Below, piece after piece: positions 49,076-59,162 of a DNA stretch of 64,000 bases (positions are counted from its first letter, which is position 1; every line of letters begins with the position of its first letter). Source of the DNA: Oceanisphaera avium (GTDB lineage: Bacteria > Pseudomonadota > Gammaproteobacteria > Enterobacterales > Aeromonadaceae); contig NZ_CP021376.1 in NCBI RefSeq assembly GCF_002157875.1, forward strand, positions 1,466,001 to 1,530,000, given 5' to 3'. The notes beneath the pieces were generated by a model, which had not been told where the DNA came from, did no database searches, and was given only the letters and a program-made list of their open reading frames with translations. Both the position numbers and the translations under genes were made by a program.

Positions 49076-51202
49076 ATGCCGGCCCGCTCTTTTCCTAAGC
49101 CACTGTATCATTCGCAAGTTGACGCCTACCTTACCCCCGAGCTAAGGCAACAGTGGCACAAGTGGCGCCAGCATTTGTGCTTAAGTGGCGAGCGGCGATT
49201 ATTCATCCTCTCTGGAGAGCAACACTGGGCGATCAGCCAAGCCCACGCCTTAAGTGCATCTATTACTGAGAGCCTTTGGTTAGGCACAGCGCCTACCAAC
49301 ATTAACGCGCTGGCTATAAGCAAGTTTAAGATGGTGCTGGGTCAAGAATATCCGGTACTGATTTTTAATGCTTTTAGTGGCCTACACCCTGATGCATTGG
49401 GCGCAGTAGCGGGCACCATAAGCGCCGGCGGCATATTAATACTACTTTGTCCGCCGCTAGCGAGCTGGCCTGAGTATCAAGACCCAGATCTGGTGCGCTA
49501 TGTGGCTCAAGCTGAGCAAGCGCAGACTATAAAGAGTAGCTTTTTAACGCGCTTTATTCGGTTATTAGCTCAAGACCGCCATCGTTTACTCTGGGCGCAA
49601 GGTCAGCCCTTCCCCCATCTGGCTTCGCCTTCCTCCACTCTGCTTTGGCAACCCTACCCCGATCGCAGCAGCTGTTTAAATAACGAGCAACGTGATAGCC
49701 TGGCCGGATTATTAATAGCCGCGCGCCAGCGCTCACCGCTTATTCTTACTGCTGACCGAGGGCGCGGTAAATCGACTTTGCTAGGCTTAGCCGCCACTCG
49801 CTTAATAAAGCGCGGCTATCGAGTATTACTCACCGCCCCCAGCCCAAACGCCATTTGCCAAGTACAAGCTCATTGCTCCTTCCCACTTACCTTTTATGCT
49901 CCCGATACCCTAGTGGAAAGCTCATTAGCAGCTGATATCTTATTAGTGGATGAAGCAGCGGCTATCCCCGTCTCACTCTTACTTAAATTAGCCGCTAAAT
50001 ATTGTTGTTTTTTTTCCAGCACCCTTCATGGCTACGAAGGGACTGGGTTGGGATTTCAGTTAAAATTTTTACCGCAGTTATTAGCTTTATTTCCTAACAC
50101 TCACCACTACCAACTGCATATCCCAGCTCGCTGGAGCTCACACGATCCTCTTGAGCCTTTAGTGTTTAAGTTATTAGCGCTTAATGCCCGCGCCCTGCCT
50201 CCTCCCGCTGCGGGCACACCTTATATCCGCTGGCTCACTAACGCAGAGCTACTAGATGATGAGCCGTTATTGCAGCAAGTCTTTGGCTTGCTCACCTTAG
50301 CCCATTATCAAACTCGTCCCAGTGATTTACGCCATCTATTAGATGCACCAGAGTTATCGCTAGCGGCCATGTTTTGCCAACAGACCCTCATTGGCGTGGC
50401 GTTATTAAACACCGAAGGACAAAGCCAAGCCTTTGCGCTAGACCCACGCCTTAGTCAGGAAATTTGGCGCGGCCAGCGCCGCCCTCGAGGGCATTTATTA
50501 CCACAATCGCTAGCTTTTCATGGTGGATTTCAACATGCCTGTTATTTTCGCTATCATCGAATAATGCGCATTGTTGTGCACCCTCATTGCCAGCAACAAG
50601 GACTGGGCAGTCAGCTATTACACTGGCTACAACAACAAGCCAACACCCCCAACACGCCACTTAGCGGCGATTTTTTAGGAGCCAGCTTTGGTGCTAGTCC
50701 TGAGCTATTAACCTTTTGGCAAAAAAATTATTTTCGCCCACTGCGCTTAGGTCACACTCAAGATAATGTGAGTGGATTACCGGCCGTGATGATGCTGTGG
50801 CCGGTCACTGAGGCCGCTATTGATATTTTAGCCGACTGGCAAGCGCAATTTAGTAACGATTTAGCGCATTATCTTCCCACTATTGAGCGCCTAATATATC
50901 GCCATCTGCAAGTAGTCGCACCGCGCGTTAACGCCGAATTAGACCGCCAACGTGCTTATGACTTTGCGTTTTATCACCGAGACTTAATGGCCGACCAAGG
51001 CGCACTCGCTCGTTTTACAGCCCACCATAAAAGTGTGAGCCCCTTATCAATCTCACAACAACAATTTTTAGCAGAAATGCTGCGCCCCAGCGCACAGCCG
51101 AGTAAAATAGCGAAAAACCACCGTCTTGACGGTTATAAATCTGCCATAGCTCAGCTTCGCAAGTTGATGCAAGGCTTTTTTAACGCTACCTGCAAAAGAT
51201 GA
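49076..51202 (+). CDS. tmcA: tRNA(Met) cytidine acetyltransferase
   Basis: 708 residues (E. coli 671). ATP-driven enzyme that makes N4-acetylcytidine at the wobble base of elongator tRNA-Met. N-terminal DUF1726, RecD-like helicase module with Walker A LTADRGRGKSTLLG (near 222) and ILLVDEAAAIPVSLL (near 295), GNAT acetyltransferase domain with RIVVHPHCQQQGLGSQLL (near 500), and a C-terminal tRNA-binding domain. Only a weak RBS precedes the ATG. Single gene. Confidence 0.94.
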   Translation: MPARSFPKPLYHSQVDAYLTPELRQQWHKWRQHLCLSGERRLFILSGEQHWAISQAHALSASITESLWLGTAPTNINALAISKFKMVLGQEYPVLIFNAFSGLHPDALGAVAGTISAGGILILLCPPLASWPEYQDPDLVRYVAQAEQAQTIKSSFLTRFIRLLAQDRHRLLWAQGQPFPHLASPSSTLLWQPYPDRSSCLNNEQRDSLAGLLIAARQRSPLILTADRGRGKSTLLGLAATRLIKRGYRVLLTAPSPNAICQVQAHCSFPLTFYAPDTLVESSLAADILLVDEAAAIPVSLLLKLAAKYCCFFSSTLHGYEGTGLGFQLKFLPQLLALFPNTHHYQLHIPARWSSHDPLEPLVFKLLALNARALPPPAAGTPYIRWLTNAELLDDEPLLQQVFGLLTLAHYQTRPSDLRHLLDAPELSLAAMFCQQTLIGVALLNTEGQSQAFALDPRLSQEIWRGQRRPRGHLLPQSLAFHGGFQHACYFRYHRIMRIVVHPHCQQQGLGSQLLHWLQQQANTPNTPLSGDFLGASFGASPELLTFWQKNYFRPLRLGHTQDNVSGLPAVMMLWPVTEAAIDILADWQAQFSNDLAHYLPTIERLIYRHLQVVAPRVNAELDRQRAYDFAFYHRDLMADQGALARFTAHHKSVSPLSISQQQFLAEMLRPSAQPSKIAKNHRLDGYKSAIAQLRKLMQGFFNATCKR

Positions 51203-51289
51203 AGCTAGCGCGCACTTTTCAACTTTTCAATTAGGCTAATCCCCTAACTTGATGTTAAATCTCTGTTAAACATATGGTGAGGACAGGCT

Positions 51290-52633
51290 ATGGAATGGGT
51301 GAGTAATCTATTAACCGCAATTAACGGAGTAGTGTGGGGTGTGCCCATGCTCGTCGGTATCTTAGGCTTAGGCTTGTACTTACAGCTACGAATGGGCTTT
51401 ATGCCGATTCGAAAACTCGGGACTGGCTTTAAACTTTTATTTAGCAAAGCAGAAGCAGGCAGCGGTGAAATCTCACCTTTTAATGCCTTGATGACCTCGC
51501 TGGCGGCCACCATCGGCACCGGTAATATTGCCGGTGTGGCCACCGCCATCTTTTTAGGGGGGCCGGGTGCTTTATTTTGGATGTGGATGACCGCATTAGT
51601 GGGCATGGCCACTAAATATGCGGAAGCGGTGTGTGCCGTTAACTTTCGAGAAAAGGACGACTTAGGTAACCACGTCGGTGGGCCTATGTATTACATTAAA
51701 AACGGCCTAGGAGAAAAATGGGCGTGGTTAGGCGTCGCCTTTGCTATTTTTGGTGGCTTAGCCGGCTTTGGTATTGGTAATACCGTACAAGCCAACTCAG
51801 TGGCCGACGCGCTCAGCAGCTCATTTGGTATTTCTCACACCGCGACCGGTATCGTTATCATGGTGCTGGTTGGTTTAGTACTCATTGGTGGCATTCGCTG
51901 GATCTCAGAAGTCGCCGGTAAATTAGTCCCTTTAATGACAGTCGCCTATTTTGTGGCAGGCATTGTGGTACTAGGTGCAAATGCTACTGCATTACCTAGC
52001 GCCTTTGGCACTATATTTGAACATGCCTTTACCCCCACCGCCGCCCAAGGGGGCTTTGCCGGTGCAGCGGTGTGGATGGCCATTCGTTTTGGGGTTGCCC
52101 GAGGAGTATTTTCTAACGAAGCGGGGTTAGGGAGTGCGCCCATCGCCCATGCTGCGGCCAAAACCGATAACCCAGTACGCCAAGGCTTAATTGCGATGTT
52201 GGGTACTTTTATCGACACCATTATTGTGTGCTCTATTACTGGGCTTGCTATCGTAGTAACCGGCACTTGGACCAGTGGTGAAACCGGCGCCTCTCTCACG
52301 GCGTTAGCGTTTTCTACCGCGATACCTGGCGGAGAATATATAGTTTCTCTGGCATTGGCGATCTTTGCCTTTACTACCATTTTAGGATGGAGTTTTTATG
52401 GTGAAAAATGCGTGCAGTTCCTATTTGGTGTTAAGGCCATTTTACCATTTCGCGTGTTATGGGTATTAGCGCTGCCCATTGGCGCGACACAGTCGTTAGA
52501 GTTTATTTGGCTATTAGCCGATACTCTTAACGCTATGATGGCTATTCCTAACTTGATTGCGCTGGCCTTACTCAGCCCAGTGGTATTTAAGCTCACTAAG
52601 TTATATTTTACTGAGCAAAAAGCTAAAAAATAA
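51290..52633 (+). CDS. Alanine/glycine:cation symporter (AGCS family)
   Basis: 447-residue sodium-coupled amino acid carrier with about 10-11 helices. Signatures: TSLAATIGTGNIAGVATAI with its conserved Gly/Asn (near 66-84), KYAEAVCAVNFR, GGPMYYIKNGLG, and GVARGVFSNEAGLGSAPIAH (near 265). RBS GTGAGGACAGGCT. It likely imports alanine or glycine. Neighbour dsdA also handles a small amino acid, but a terminator separates them. Confidence 0.93.
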   Translation: MEWVSNLLTAINGVVWGVPMLVGILGLGLYLQLRMGFMPIRKLGTGFKLLFSKAEAGSGEISPFNALMTSLAATIGTGNIAGVATAIFLGGPGALFWMWMTALVGMATKYAEAVCAVNFREKDDLGNHVGGPMYYIKNGLGEKWAWLGVAFAIFGGLAGFGIGNTVQANSVADALSSSFGISHTATGIVIMVLVGLVLIGGIRWISEVAGKLVPLMTVAYFVAGIVVLGANATALPSAFGTIFEHAFTPTAAQGGFAGAAVWMAIRFGVARGVFSNEAGLGSAPIAHAAAKTDNPVRQGLIAMLGTFIDTIIVCSITGLAIVVTGTWTSGETGASLTALAFSTAIPGGEYIVSLALAIFAFTTILGWSFYGEKCVQFLFGVKAILPFRVLWVLALPIGATQSLEFIWLLADTLNAMMAIPNLIALALLSPVVFKLTKLYFTEQKAKK

Positions 52634-52657
52634 CAGTAAAACAGCTATGCTAAACTT

Positions 52658-52691
52658 CAAAGCGCAGGCCTTTTAGGCCTGCGCTTTGTTT
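52658..52691 (+). terminator. Rho-independent terminator of the AGCS gene
   Basis: AAAGCGCAGGCC pairs perfectly with GGCCTGCGCTTT around a 5-base loop; T-rich on the far side. Confidence 0.9.
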
Positions 52692-52770
52692 GGTGGCCGC
52701 ACTTTAATTAATAGACTGGTATACTGCGGTGTGTTCGGCTCATCTTAAGCTTATTTTTCAGGACTCACAC

Positions 52771-54126
52771 ATGAATAATCCATTACGCTATTCACCAGAA
52801 GCCATTCGTGAGCTCTGTCAAACCCACCCCTTATTAGATGAGTTGATCGCCCTAAATCCAGTAAGCTGGTTTAATCCTGAGCGCCAACCAGCAGAACAAG
52901 CCCTCGCCATGGTAGGACTGACTGCCGAAGATGTGCAAGACGCCAGTCTTCGCCTCACTCGCTTTGCTGCCTATTTTAAAGTGGCCTTTCCTGAAACTGC
53001 TGTCAGTCAAGGTTATTTAGACTCCCCCATTAAAGCCATCCCTCAGATGCAGCAAGCTCTAGAGAGTCGCTACCAGCAAAGCTTGCCCGGAGAGCTGTGG
53101 TTAAAAATGGATAATTTATTGCCTATTTCAGGCTCCATTAAGGCACGCGGCGGCATTTATGAAGTATTGCAACACGCTGAAAAGCTCGCCTTAAAAGCGG
53201 GACTATTACAACGCTCAGATAACTATGCTCAGTTTAACAGTGAACCGTTTCGCCAGCTTTTTAGCCAATACCGAATCGCCGTAGGCTCTACCGGTAACTT
53301 AGGATTATCCATCGGCATTATAGGCGCCAAGCTTGGCTTTCAAACTAGTGTGCATATGTCAGCCGATGCCCAGCCGTGGAAAAAAGACTTATTACGCGCC
53401 CAAGGCGTAGAAGTGATTGAATATGAGAGTGATTACTCGGCGGCCGTCGCTCAAGGGCGCCTCGAAGCCAGTGAAGACGCCCATTGTCATTTTGTGGATG
53501 ATGAAAATTCGGTGCAGCTTTTTTTAGGCTATGCAGTGGCGGCAGAGCGTTTAAAAGTCCAGTTTGAACAAGCAGGCATCACTATCGATCGCGCTAATCC
53601 CTTATTTGTTTATCTGCCTTGTGGCGTGGGAGGTGGGCCAGGTGGCGTAGCCTTTGGTCTAAAGCTAATTTTTGGCGATGCTGTGCATTGCATCTTTGCC
53701 GAGCCTACCCACTCGCCTTGTATGCTACTGGGCGTATATAGCGGCTTACATGACCATGTATCAGTACAAGATTTAGGGATTAATAATATCACGACTGCAG
53801 ACGGTCTTGCGGTGGGACGCTCATCGGGTTTTGTGGCGCGCTTAATGTCGCCTATGCTCGATGGCTTTTATACCTTAAGTGATGAAGAGATGCTGACTTT
53901 GCTAGGCTTACTGGCCGAGCAAGAAAATATCCACCTTGAGCCCTCAGCCCTAGCCGGTATGCCAGGCCCATGGCGGGTAGTCCAAGATGAAGGCTATTTG
54001 CAGCGCTTAGGGCTTACGCCAGAGCGACTGGCAAAAGCGCATCACTTGGTTTGGGCAACGGGTGGCGGCATGGTGCCAAAAGCGGTCATGGATAATTATC
54101 TTGCGCAGGCAGCAAAGCTTACTTAA
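52771..54126 (+). CDS. dsdA: D-serine dehydratase
   Basis: 451 residues from ATG 52771 (AGGA upstream); the frame is open 14 codons further but without an RBS (E. coli 442). PLP enzyme that deaminates D-serine to pyruvate and ammonia. PLP lysine K124 lies in [13 protein letters not shown], the phosphate-binding glycine loop is [14 protein letters not shown] (near 295), and [11 protein letters not shown] (near 172) is present. The usual regulator dsdC and transporter dsdX do not adjoin; the AGCS carrier upstream could serve uptake, which is inference. Confidence 0.95.
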   Translation: MNNPLRYSPEAIRELCQTHPLLDELIALNPVSWFNPERQPAEQALAMVGLTAEDVQDASLRLTRFAAYFKVAFPETAVSQGYLDSPIKAIPQMQQALESRYQQSLPGELWLKMDNLLPISGSIKARGGIYEVLQHAEKLALKAGLLQRSDNYAQFNSEPFRQLFSQYRIAVGSTGNLGLSIGIIGAKLGFQTSVHMSADAQPWKKDLLRAQGVEVIEYESDYSAAVAQGRLEASEDAHCHFVDDENSVQLFLGYAVAAERLKVQFEQAGITIDRANPLFVYLPCGVGGGPGGVAFGLKLIFGDAVHCIFAEPTHSPCMLLGVYSGLHDHVSVQDLGINNITTADGLAVGRSSGFVARLMSPMLDGFYTLSDEEMLTLLGLLAEQENIHLEPSALAGMPGPWRVVQDEGYLQRLGLTPERLAKAHHLVWATGGGMVPKAVMDNYLAQAAKLT

Positions 54127-54185
54127 GTACCTTTTACTTTCAGCGCCCTATAGCAGGCGGCGTTGATTATTTTAAGAGTAAAAAA

Positions 54186-54788
54186 CTAACCAAACCAACC
54201 TCGATTTAAATTATCTTTGCACTGCCAATATTGTTCTGAATAGCGCTTAGCACGCGCCTCTACAATACGAGACACCTTTAATAACCAGCCTTTTTGATTA
54301 TGAGTACCGCGGCGATAGCCTCCCCAGCCATCGTGATAATTTAAATACTGGTTATAAGCATCCCATTTAGATACGCCATTGATACGACTGGTTTTATTCA
54401 TATACCAGCCCATAAAATCTACTGCATCGCCAAAGTTGCTACGACTGGCCCAGCTATTACCACTTTCTTTTTGATAATCTGCCCAAGTGGCTTTTTTAGC
54501 TTGCGCATAGCCATAGGCATCGGAGGCGCGTCCATAAGGAATAAAGAGAAAATAGCGCATTGGCGGCTGAGCATTATGAATAAAGCTGCTTTCTTGATAC
54601 ATAATAGCCATGGTCACATGGGGCGGTACTCCCCATTTTTTTTGGGATTTTTTAACCGCTTTATGCCAGCTTTTATGCTCTTTAAAAATAGCACAAATAT
54701 TTTCTGGTTGGCGCGGTGGTGCAGTGGCGCAGCCAGTAAAAGTCGCCACCACCAGCAATATGGTAAGGGCCTTAAAGACGTCTCTCAT
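54186..54788 (-). CDS. Lytic transglycosylase (SLT-type) lipoprotein
   Basis: 200 residues from ATG 54788 with only a weak RBS; a GTG at 54812 is an alternative. Lipobox TFTGC, then an SLT lysozyme-like domain with the catalytic Glu in TMAIMYQESSF (near 70), AYGYAQAKKATW (near 103) and YLNYHDGWGGYRRG (near 160). EmtA/MltC-related lipoproteins of this size cleave glycan strands at the outer membrane. It converges with dsdA. Confidence 0.88.
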   Translation of the reverse strand: MRDVFKALTILLVVATFTGCATAPPRQPENICAIFKEHKSWHKAVKKSQKKWGVPPHVTMAIMYQESSFIHNAQPPMRYFLFIPYGRASDAYGYAQAKKATWADYQKESGNSWASRSNFGDAVDFMGWYMNKTSRINGVSKWDAYNQYLNYHDGWGGYRRGTHNQKGWLLKVSRIVEARAKRYSEQYWQCKDNLNRGWFG

Positions 54789-55056
54789 GAGGAATAATCT
54801 TTTAAATAGCACAGAGTAAGGCCAGTGTGCCTCTAGCTAGGTGATATTTCTAGCCTAAGACCTGTCTATCACCTCACTTTCTGACTTTAGTTACAAATAC
54901 TCAGCTCGCAGTTTTGTCAGCTTGCTAACTAAGCAGTAGAATAGCCAGTTACCGTGCTCGAGTGGCGAGCCGTGATAACCGTTTTATATTCGGCCTGAGG
55001 TGGCGCTGATTTTTATCGCTTCCTCTTAATCGACACCGTTAATTCAAGGAAACGCG

Positions 55057-57315
55057 ATGCAATTTTATTTTCCCATCATCATCATAGATGAAGACTTTCG
55101 TAGCGAAAACACCAGTGGCTCTGGTATTAGAGAGCTAGCGGCGGCCATCGAAAAGTCGGGGATGGATGTTGTGGGTTATACCAGTTACGGCGATTTAACC
55201 TCATTTGCCCAACAGCAAAGTCGTGCTGCTGGCTTTGTATTGTCTATCGATGATGAAGAGCTGGCTGGCAGTAAAGAAGAGGCCGAACAAGTATTAGATC
55301 AGTTGCATCGCTTTGTTGAGCAAATTCGCCACCGCAATCCCGACATTCCTATTTACCTTTACGGCGAAACGCGCACCGCACGCCACATTCCTAATGCCAT
55401 CTTGCGAGAGCTGCATGGCTTTATTCATATGCACGAAGATACGCCAGACTTTGTGGCGCGCCATATTATTCGCGAAGCAAAAAGTTATTTAGATACCTTA
55501 GCGCCGCCCTTCTTTCGTGCCCTCACCCATTATGCTCAAGATGGCTCTTACTCTTGGCACTGTCCGGGGCATTCTGGCGGCGTCGCCTTTTTAAAATCCC
55601 CTGTAGGCCAAATGTTTCACCAGTTTTTTGGGGAAAACATGCTGCGAGCCGATGTGTGTAATTCGGTAGATGAACTAGGCCAGCTCTTGGATCACACCGG
55701 TCCGGTGGCCGCCAGTGAGCGCAATGCTGCGCGTATTTTTAATGCCGATCACTTATATTTTGTGACTAATGGCACCTCTACCTCCAATAAAATTGTGTGG
55801 CACTCTACTGTGGCGCCAGGCGATATCGTGGTGGTGGATCGCAACTGTCATAAGTCAATTTTACACGCCATTATGATGACGGGCGCGGTACCCGTATTTC
55901 TAATGCCTACGCGTAATCATTACGGCATTATTGGCCCCATCCCCCGCAGTGAGTTTGAGCCGGCGCGCATTCGTGAAAAAATGCTAGCAAACCCTTTTTG
56001 CCGAGAATTATTAGAAAAAGATCCCACTCTTAAGCCGCGCGTACTCACCATTACCCAATCGACCTATGACGGCATCTTATATAACGTCGAGGAAATTAAA
56101 AACTTACTCGATGGAGAAATAGAAACGCTGCACTTTGATGAAGCTTGGATCCCCCATGCTGCGTTTCACGACTTTTATGGTGATTACCACGCCATAGGAG
56201 AGCATCGTCCGCGCTGTGAAGAGTCGATGATTTTCTCCACCCAATCAACTCATAAAATGTTGGCAGGCTTATCTCAAGCATCGCAAATTTTAGTTCAAGA
56301 TGGCATTAATAACCGCCTCGACCGTGATGTGTTTAATGAAGCCTATTTAATGCACACCTCTACTAGCCCTCAGTACGCCATTATCGCCTCCTGTGATGTG
56401 GCAGCCGCCATGATGGAAGCACCAGGAGGGACAGCTTTAGTAGAAGAGTCACTATCTGAAGCCTTAGAATTTAGGCGAGCGATGCGCAAAGTGGGTGATG
56501 AGTATGGCAGTGATTGGTGGTTTAAGGTCTGGGGCCCTGATGATTTAACAGACGATGGTCTAGATGAGCGCGATGCCTGGACTTTACACGCGGGTGAAAG
56601 TTGGCATGGCTTTGGTGATGTAGAGTCTGGCTTTAACTTATTAGACCCCATAAAAGCCACCATTCTAACACCTGGCTTAAACATGGATGGCAACTTCTCA
56701 GAGAGTGGGATGCCAGCGGTGGTGGTTACTAAATATCTGGCTGAGCACGGAATTGTTATTGAAAAAACGGGGCTTTATTCTTTCTTCATTATGTTTACTA
56801 TCGGTATTACCAAGGGCCGCTGGAACAGCATGGTGACTGAACTTCAGCAATTTAAAGATGATTACGACAATAACGTGCCCTTGTGGAAAGTCTTACCTAA
56901 GTTCATTCAAAGTAACCCAAGCTACGAGCGGGTAGGCTTACGTGATCTGTGCGATCAAATACATCAAATTTATAAAGAAAATAACGTCGCCAAGCTTACT
57001 ACTGAAATGTATTTATCAGACTTAATCCCTGCCATGAGACCCGCGGATGCTTTTGCTAAAATGGCGCATAAGAAGGTAGAGCGGGTGCCCATTGATCAAT
57101 TATCTGGGCGCATCACTTCGGTGATGGTGGCCCCCTATCCGCCTGGGATCCCGCTACTCATCCCTGGTGAAGTGTTTAACGACACTATTATTAGCTACTT
57201 AAAGTTTGCGAGAGAGTTTAATAATCGCTTCCCAGGCTTTGAGACTTACATCCATGGGTTAGTAGCAGAAGAGCACCAAGGTCGCACCGAATACTTTATT
57301 GACTGTATTATTTAA
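55057..57315 (+). CDS. Lysine/arginine/ornithine decarboxylase (LdcA/AdiA family)
   Basis: 752 residues, RBS AAGGAAACGCG. PLP fold-type I enzyme of the large basic amino acid decarboxylases: wing domain (1-150), core with VVVDRNCHKSIL (near 268), HFDEAWIPHAAFHDF (near 360) and the PLP lysine K400 in QSTHKMLAGLSQAS, then a C-terminal domain with PYPPGIPLLIPGE. Residues such as SYSWHCPGHSGGVAFLKSP resemble Pseudomonas LdcA (lysine) more than AdiA. It makes cadaverine, agmatine or putrescine. No antiporter or CadC-type regulator adjoins, so a biosynthetic or polyamine role is as likely as acid resistance. Confidence 0.88.
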   Translation: MQFYFPIIIIDEDFRSENTSGSGIRELAAAIEKSGMDVVGYTSYGDLTSFAQQQSRAAGFVLSIDDEELAGSKEEAEQVLDQLHRFVEQIRHRNPDIPIYLYGETRTARHIPNAILRELHGFIHMHEDTPDFVARHIIREAKSYLDTLAPPFFRALTHYAQDGSYSWHCPGHSGGVAFLKSPVGQMFHQFFGENMLRADVCNSVDELGQLLDHTGPVAASERNAARIFNADHLYFVTNGTSTSNKIVWHSTVAPGDIVVVDRNCHKSILHAIMMTGAVPVFLMPTRNHYGIIGPIPRSEFEPARIREKMLANPFCRELLEKDPTLKPRVLTITQSTYDGILYNVEEIKNLLDGEIETLHFDEAWIPHAAFHDFYGDYHAIGEHRPRCEESMIFSTQSTHKMLAGLSQASQILVQDGINNRLDRDVFNEAYLMHTSTSPQYAIIASCDVAAAMMEAPGGTALVEESLSEALEFRRAMRKVGDEYGSDWWFKVWGPDDLTDDGLDERDAWTLHAGESWHGFGDVESGFNLLDPIKATILTPGLNMDGNFSESGMPAVVVTKYLAEHGIVIEKTGLYSFFIMFTIGITKGRWNSMVTELQQFKDDYDNNVPLWKVLPKFIQSNPSYERVGLRDLCDQIHQIYKENNVAKLTTEMYLSDLIPAMRPADAFAKMAHKKVERVPIDQLSGRITSVMVAPYPPGIPLLIPGEVFNDTIISYLKFAREFNNRFPGFETYIHGLVAEEHQGRTEYFIDCII

Positions 57316-57351
57316 TTAAGTAATACAGCTAAATAAAAGAGGAAAATAAGT

Positions 57352-57380
57352 AAAGGCGCCGACATTACAGGCGCCTTTTT
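57352..57380 (+). terminator. Rho-independent terminator of the decarboxylase gene
   Basis: AAAGGCGCC, a 9-base loop, GGCGCC and TTTTT lie about 35 bases after the stop. Confidence 0.88.
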
Positions 57381-57441
57381 GTACGCGGTATAAGGGGGAA
57401 AAACAATTTTATGTTCTACTCATTGTGATGTCATTTATAAT

Positions 57442-57741
57442 TTAACATAACGACGACATCAAATCTTCATGCTCTTCTACTACCTCATTGATCATCTTGC
57501 ACAGTGCCATGGCATCCTCACGAGAAAAATGCAGCTCTTTCTGCAGCTCTTCCTCATGCTGATCAATCACTAACTGCATACCTTGGCTGGTTAATTTAAA
57601 ATGCAATTGCTCAAGGGTAGGACGAAAATATTGCCTTTGCTCGGGGATATCAATCTCAATAGTACAACAAGGATGAACTTTGACGTTGACGTAAAAATCA
57701 GCGCCGCTCAATAAGGTATACCTCCTTTCTCTGGCTAACAT
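57442..57741 (-). CDS. Hypothetical 99-residue protein
   Basis: 99 residues from ATG 57741, chosen for GGAGGA 5 bases upstream; an ATG 12 bases before lacks one. Soluble, acidic. A beta-rich first half (YTLLSGADFYVNVKVHPCC, FRPTLEQLHFKLTSQGMQLV) is followed by an acidic helix (DQHEEELQKELHFSREDAMAL) and a closing helix rich in Glu. I do not recognise a family. It converges with the decarboxylase gene. Good RBS and a clean frame favour a real gene. Confidence 0.65.
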   Translation of the reverse strand: MLARERRYTLLSGADFYVNVKVHPCCTIEIDIPEQRQYFRPTLEQLHFKLTSQGMQLVIDQHEEELQKELHFSREDAMALCKMINEVVEEHEDLMSSLC

Positions 57742-58195
57742 GGTGTCCTCCATAAGATAGTCTTAGCTCCTTCTTGATCATTTACGCCCATATTGCTTAC
57801 TTTATATGCTGCCCATTAAGGCTAGCTGAGTTATCTATCCTTGCAAACAAACACGTGTTTAATACACTAGTGTTAATATAATTTTTTACAAATCATTAGC
57901 TTATGATATTTTTAAGTCAAAATTGTTAGTAAAATTCTGCATAAAGTAAATAAATATCGCAGGCTATAAGAAAGTGGAGTTCACAACAGAGAAGAAATAA
58001 TAGCTAAGACAGGCGACTTATAAAAAAAGTAAGCTTACTGCTCTTCATCTTACTTTTAAAAGGCATTCCATTTGTGCCCTAGGTTGATATGGGCTAAGGT
58101 TTTTAGCGAGTGATAAATTTTAACTATTACGCTAACTTTAGTGCCAGCCAGCACGACTTCATCTTTACTCTAGTGAGATTAATGCGGAATTTACT
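57742..58195. other. 454-base AT-rich intergenic region
   Basis: No ORF with an RBS or RNA gene was found. Bases 57840-58030 are AT-rich with runs such as TAATATAATTTTTTACA, and presumably hold the divergent promoters of the 99-residue gene and the glycosyltransferase candidate. Confidence 0.5.
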
Positions 58196-59056
58196 ATGTC
58201 GCTAAATATTCAACTACCTAAAACCGTGGCCATTAAGGTGGGCGACCAAGTGGTAACGCTTAAGGCATTTGATGCCACAGAGCCCGAGCAACATTTAGCC
58301 GAGCAAGCCGTCAATATTATTGCCTCTGGCCCCTCAGTTGCAGAGCTCTCACTCGCAGAATTGCAACACTGTCCCACTATTTTTGTTAATGGCAGCATAA
58401 GCTTAACTGGCCAACAAAACTTTAGTCAGGTAGTAGGATACGTTATAAGTGATGCGCGCTTTATTCATCATAAACCAGAGATCTTACAAAGATATTATAA
58501 AGGCCAGCCGTTATACGCCACCTTAGCAGTACTTGAAGCCATAGCGTTCCACCATCCTGAAATCATGCTCCACTACCATGATGCCATGCGCATCTTGTAT
58601 CCTGTGAATCGACCCTGGGGCGTTAAGTCTAATCACGCTTTAGACAGTAAACTTCCCGCCAGCTATCAATGGCTCAATAAGAATGAGTCATTATCCTGTT
58701 TTTCAGACGATAGTAATTTTGTCATCATTAACAGATATCAGCCCGCTCCCATTGGTGTGTCATTAAATATTAGTCATGGCTTTGTCGAAGCCGGTACCGT
58801 GGCCTACGTCGCTACCCAGCTAGCATTTGCCCGCAGTGCTAGCGTGATCCATCTTTATGGCATTGATTTGCTCAACAATCATCAACCACGATTTTATGAA
58901 CACCCTGAAAACAGCGCACCGACCAAGCTAGATGAAGTCACCAAGGAGCGTATTGTGCCCTCATTTAATCTATTAGGCCGAGTTTATAAAGAACAAGGGG
59001 TGTCGGTTATTAATCACTCGCGTATCTCTAAAGCGCTGTTTGCAACGCTAGGCTAG
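58196..59056 (+). CDS. Putative LPS-core glycosyltransferase-like protein (WaaZ/GT42-like)
   Basis: 286 residues. After a short beta-rich N-terminus it has VNIIASGPSVAELSLAELQ and PTIFVNGSISL (near 36-65), the nucleotide-sugar pattern IIxSGPS...xxNGS seen in WaaZ-type Kdo transferases and distantly in GT42 sialyltransferases; near the end SASVIHLYGIDLLN is a second Rossmann-like element with a conserved Gly-Asp. RBS weak. No other LPS genes adjoin: an orphan with an AT-rich upstream region. The family is inferred from the motif pattern only. Confidence 0.55.
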   Translation: MSLNIQLPKTVAIKVGDQVVTLKAFDATEPEQHLAEQAVNIIASGPSVAELSLAELQHCPTIFVNGSISLTGQQNFSQVVGYVISDARFIHHKPEILQRYYKGQPLYATLAVLEAIAFHHPEIMLHYHDAMRILYPVNRPWGVKSNHALDSKLPASYQWLNKNESLSCFSDDSNFVIINRYQPAPIGVSLNISHGFVEAGTVAYVATQLAFARSASVIHLYGIDLLNNHQPRFYEHPENSAPTKLDEVTKERIVPSFNLLGRVYKEQGVSVINHSRISKALFATLG

Positions 59057-59162
59057 CTGTTTTACCCGATAAAGAACTGCCAAAATTTTATGTCAGACGC
59101 CGCCCACAATTAATCACTGTCTCTATACAAACGCAGGTTAGCCTAATATAACGGCTAAGGGT

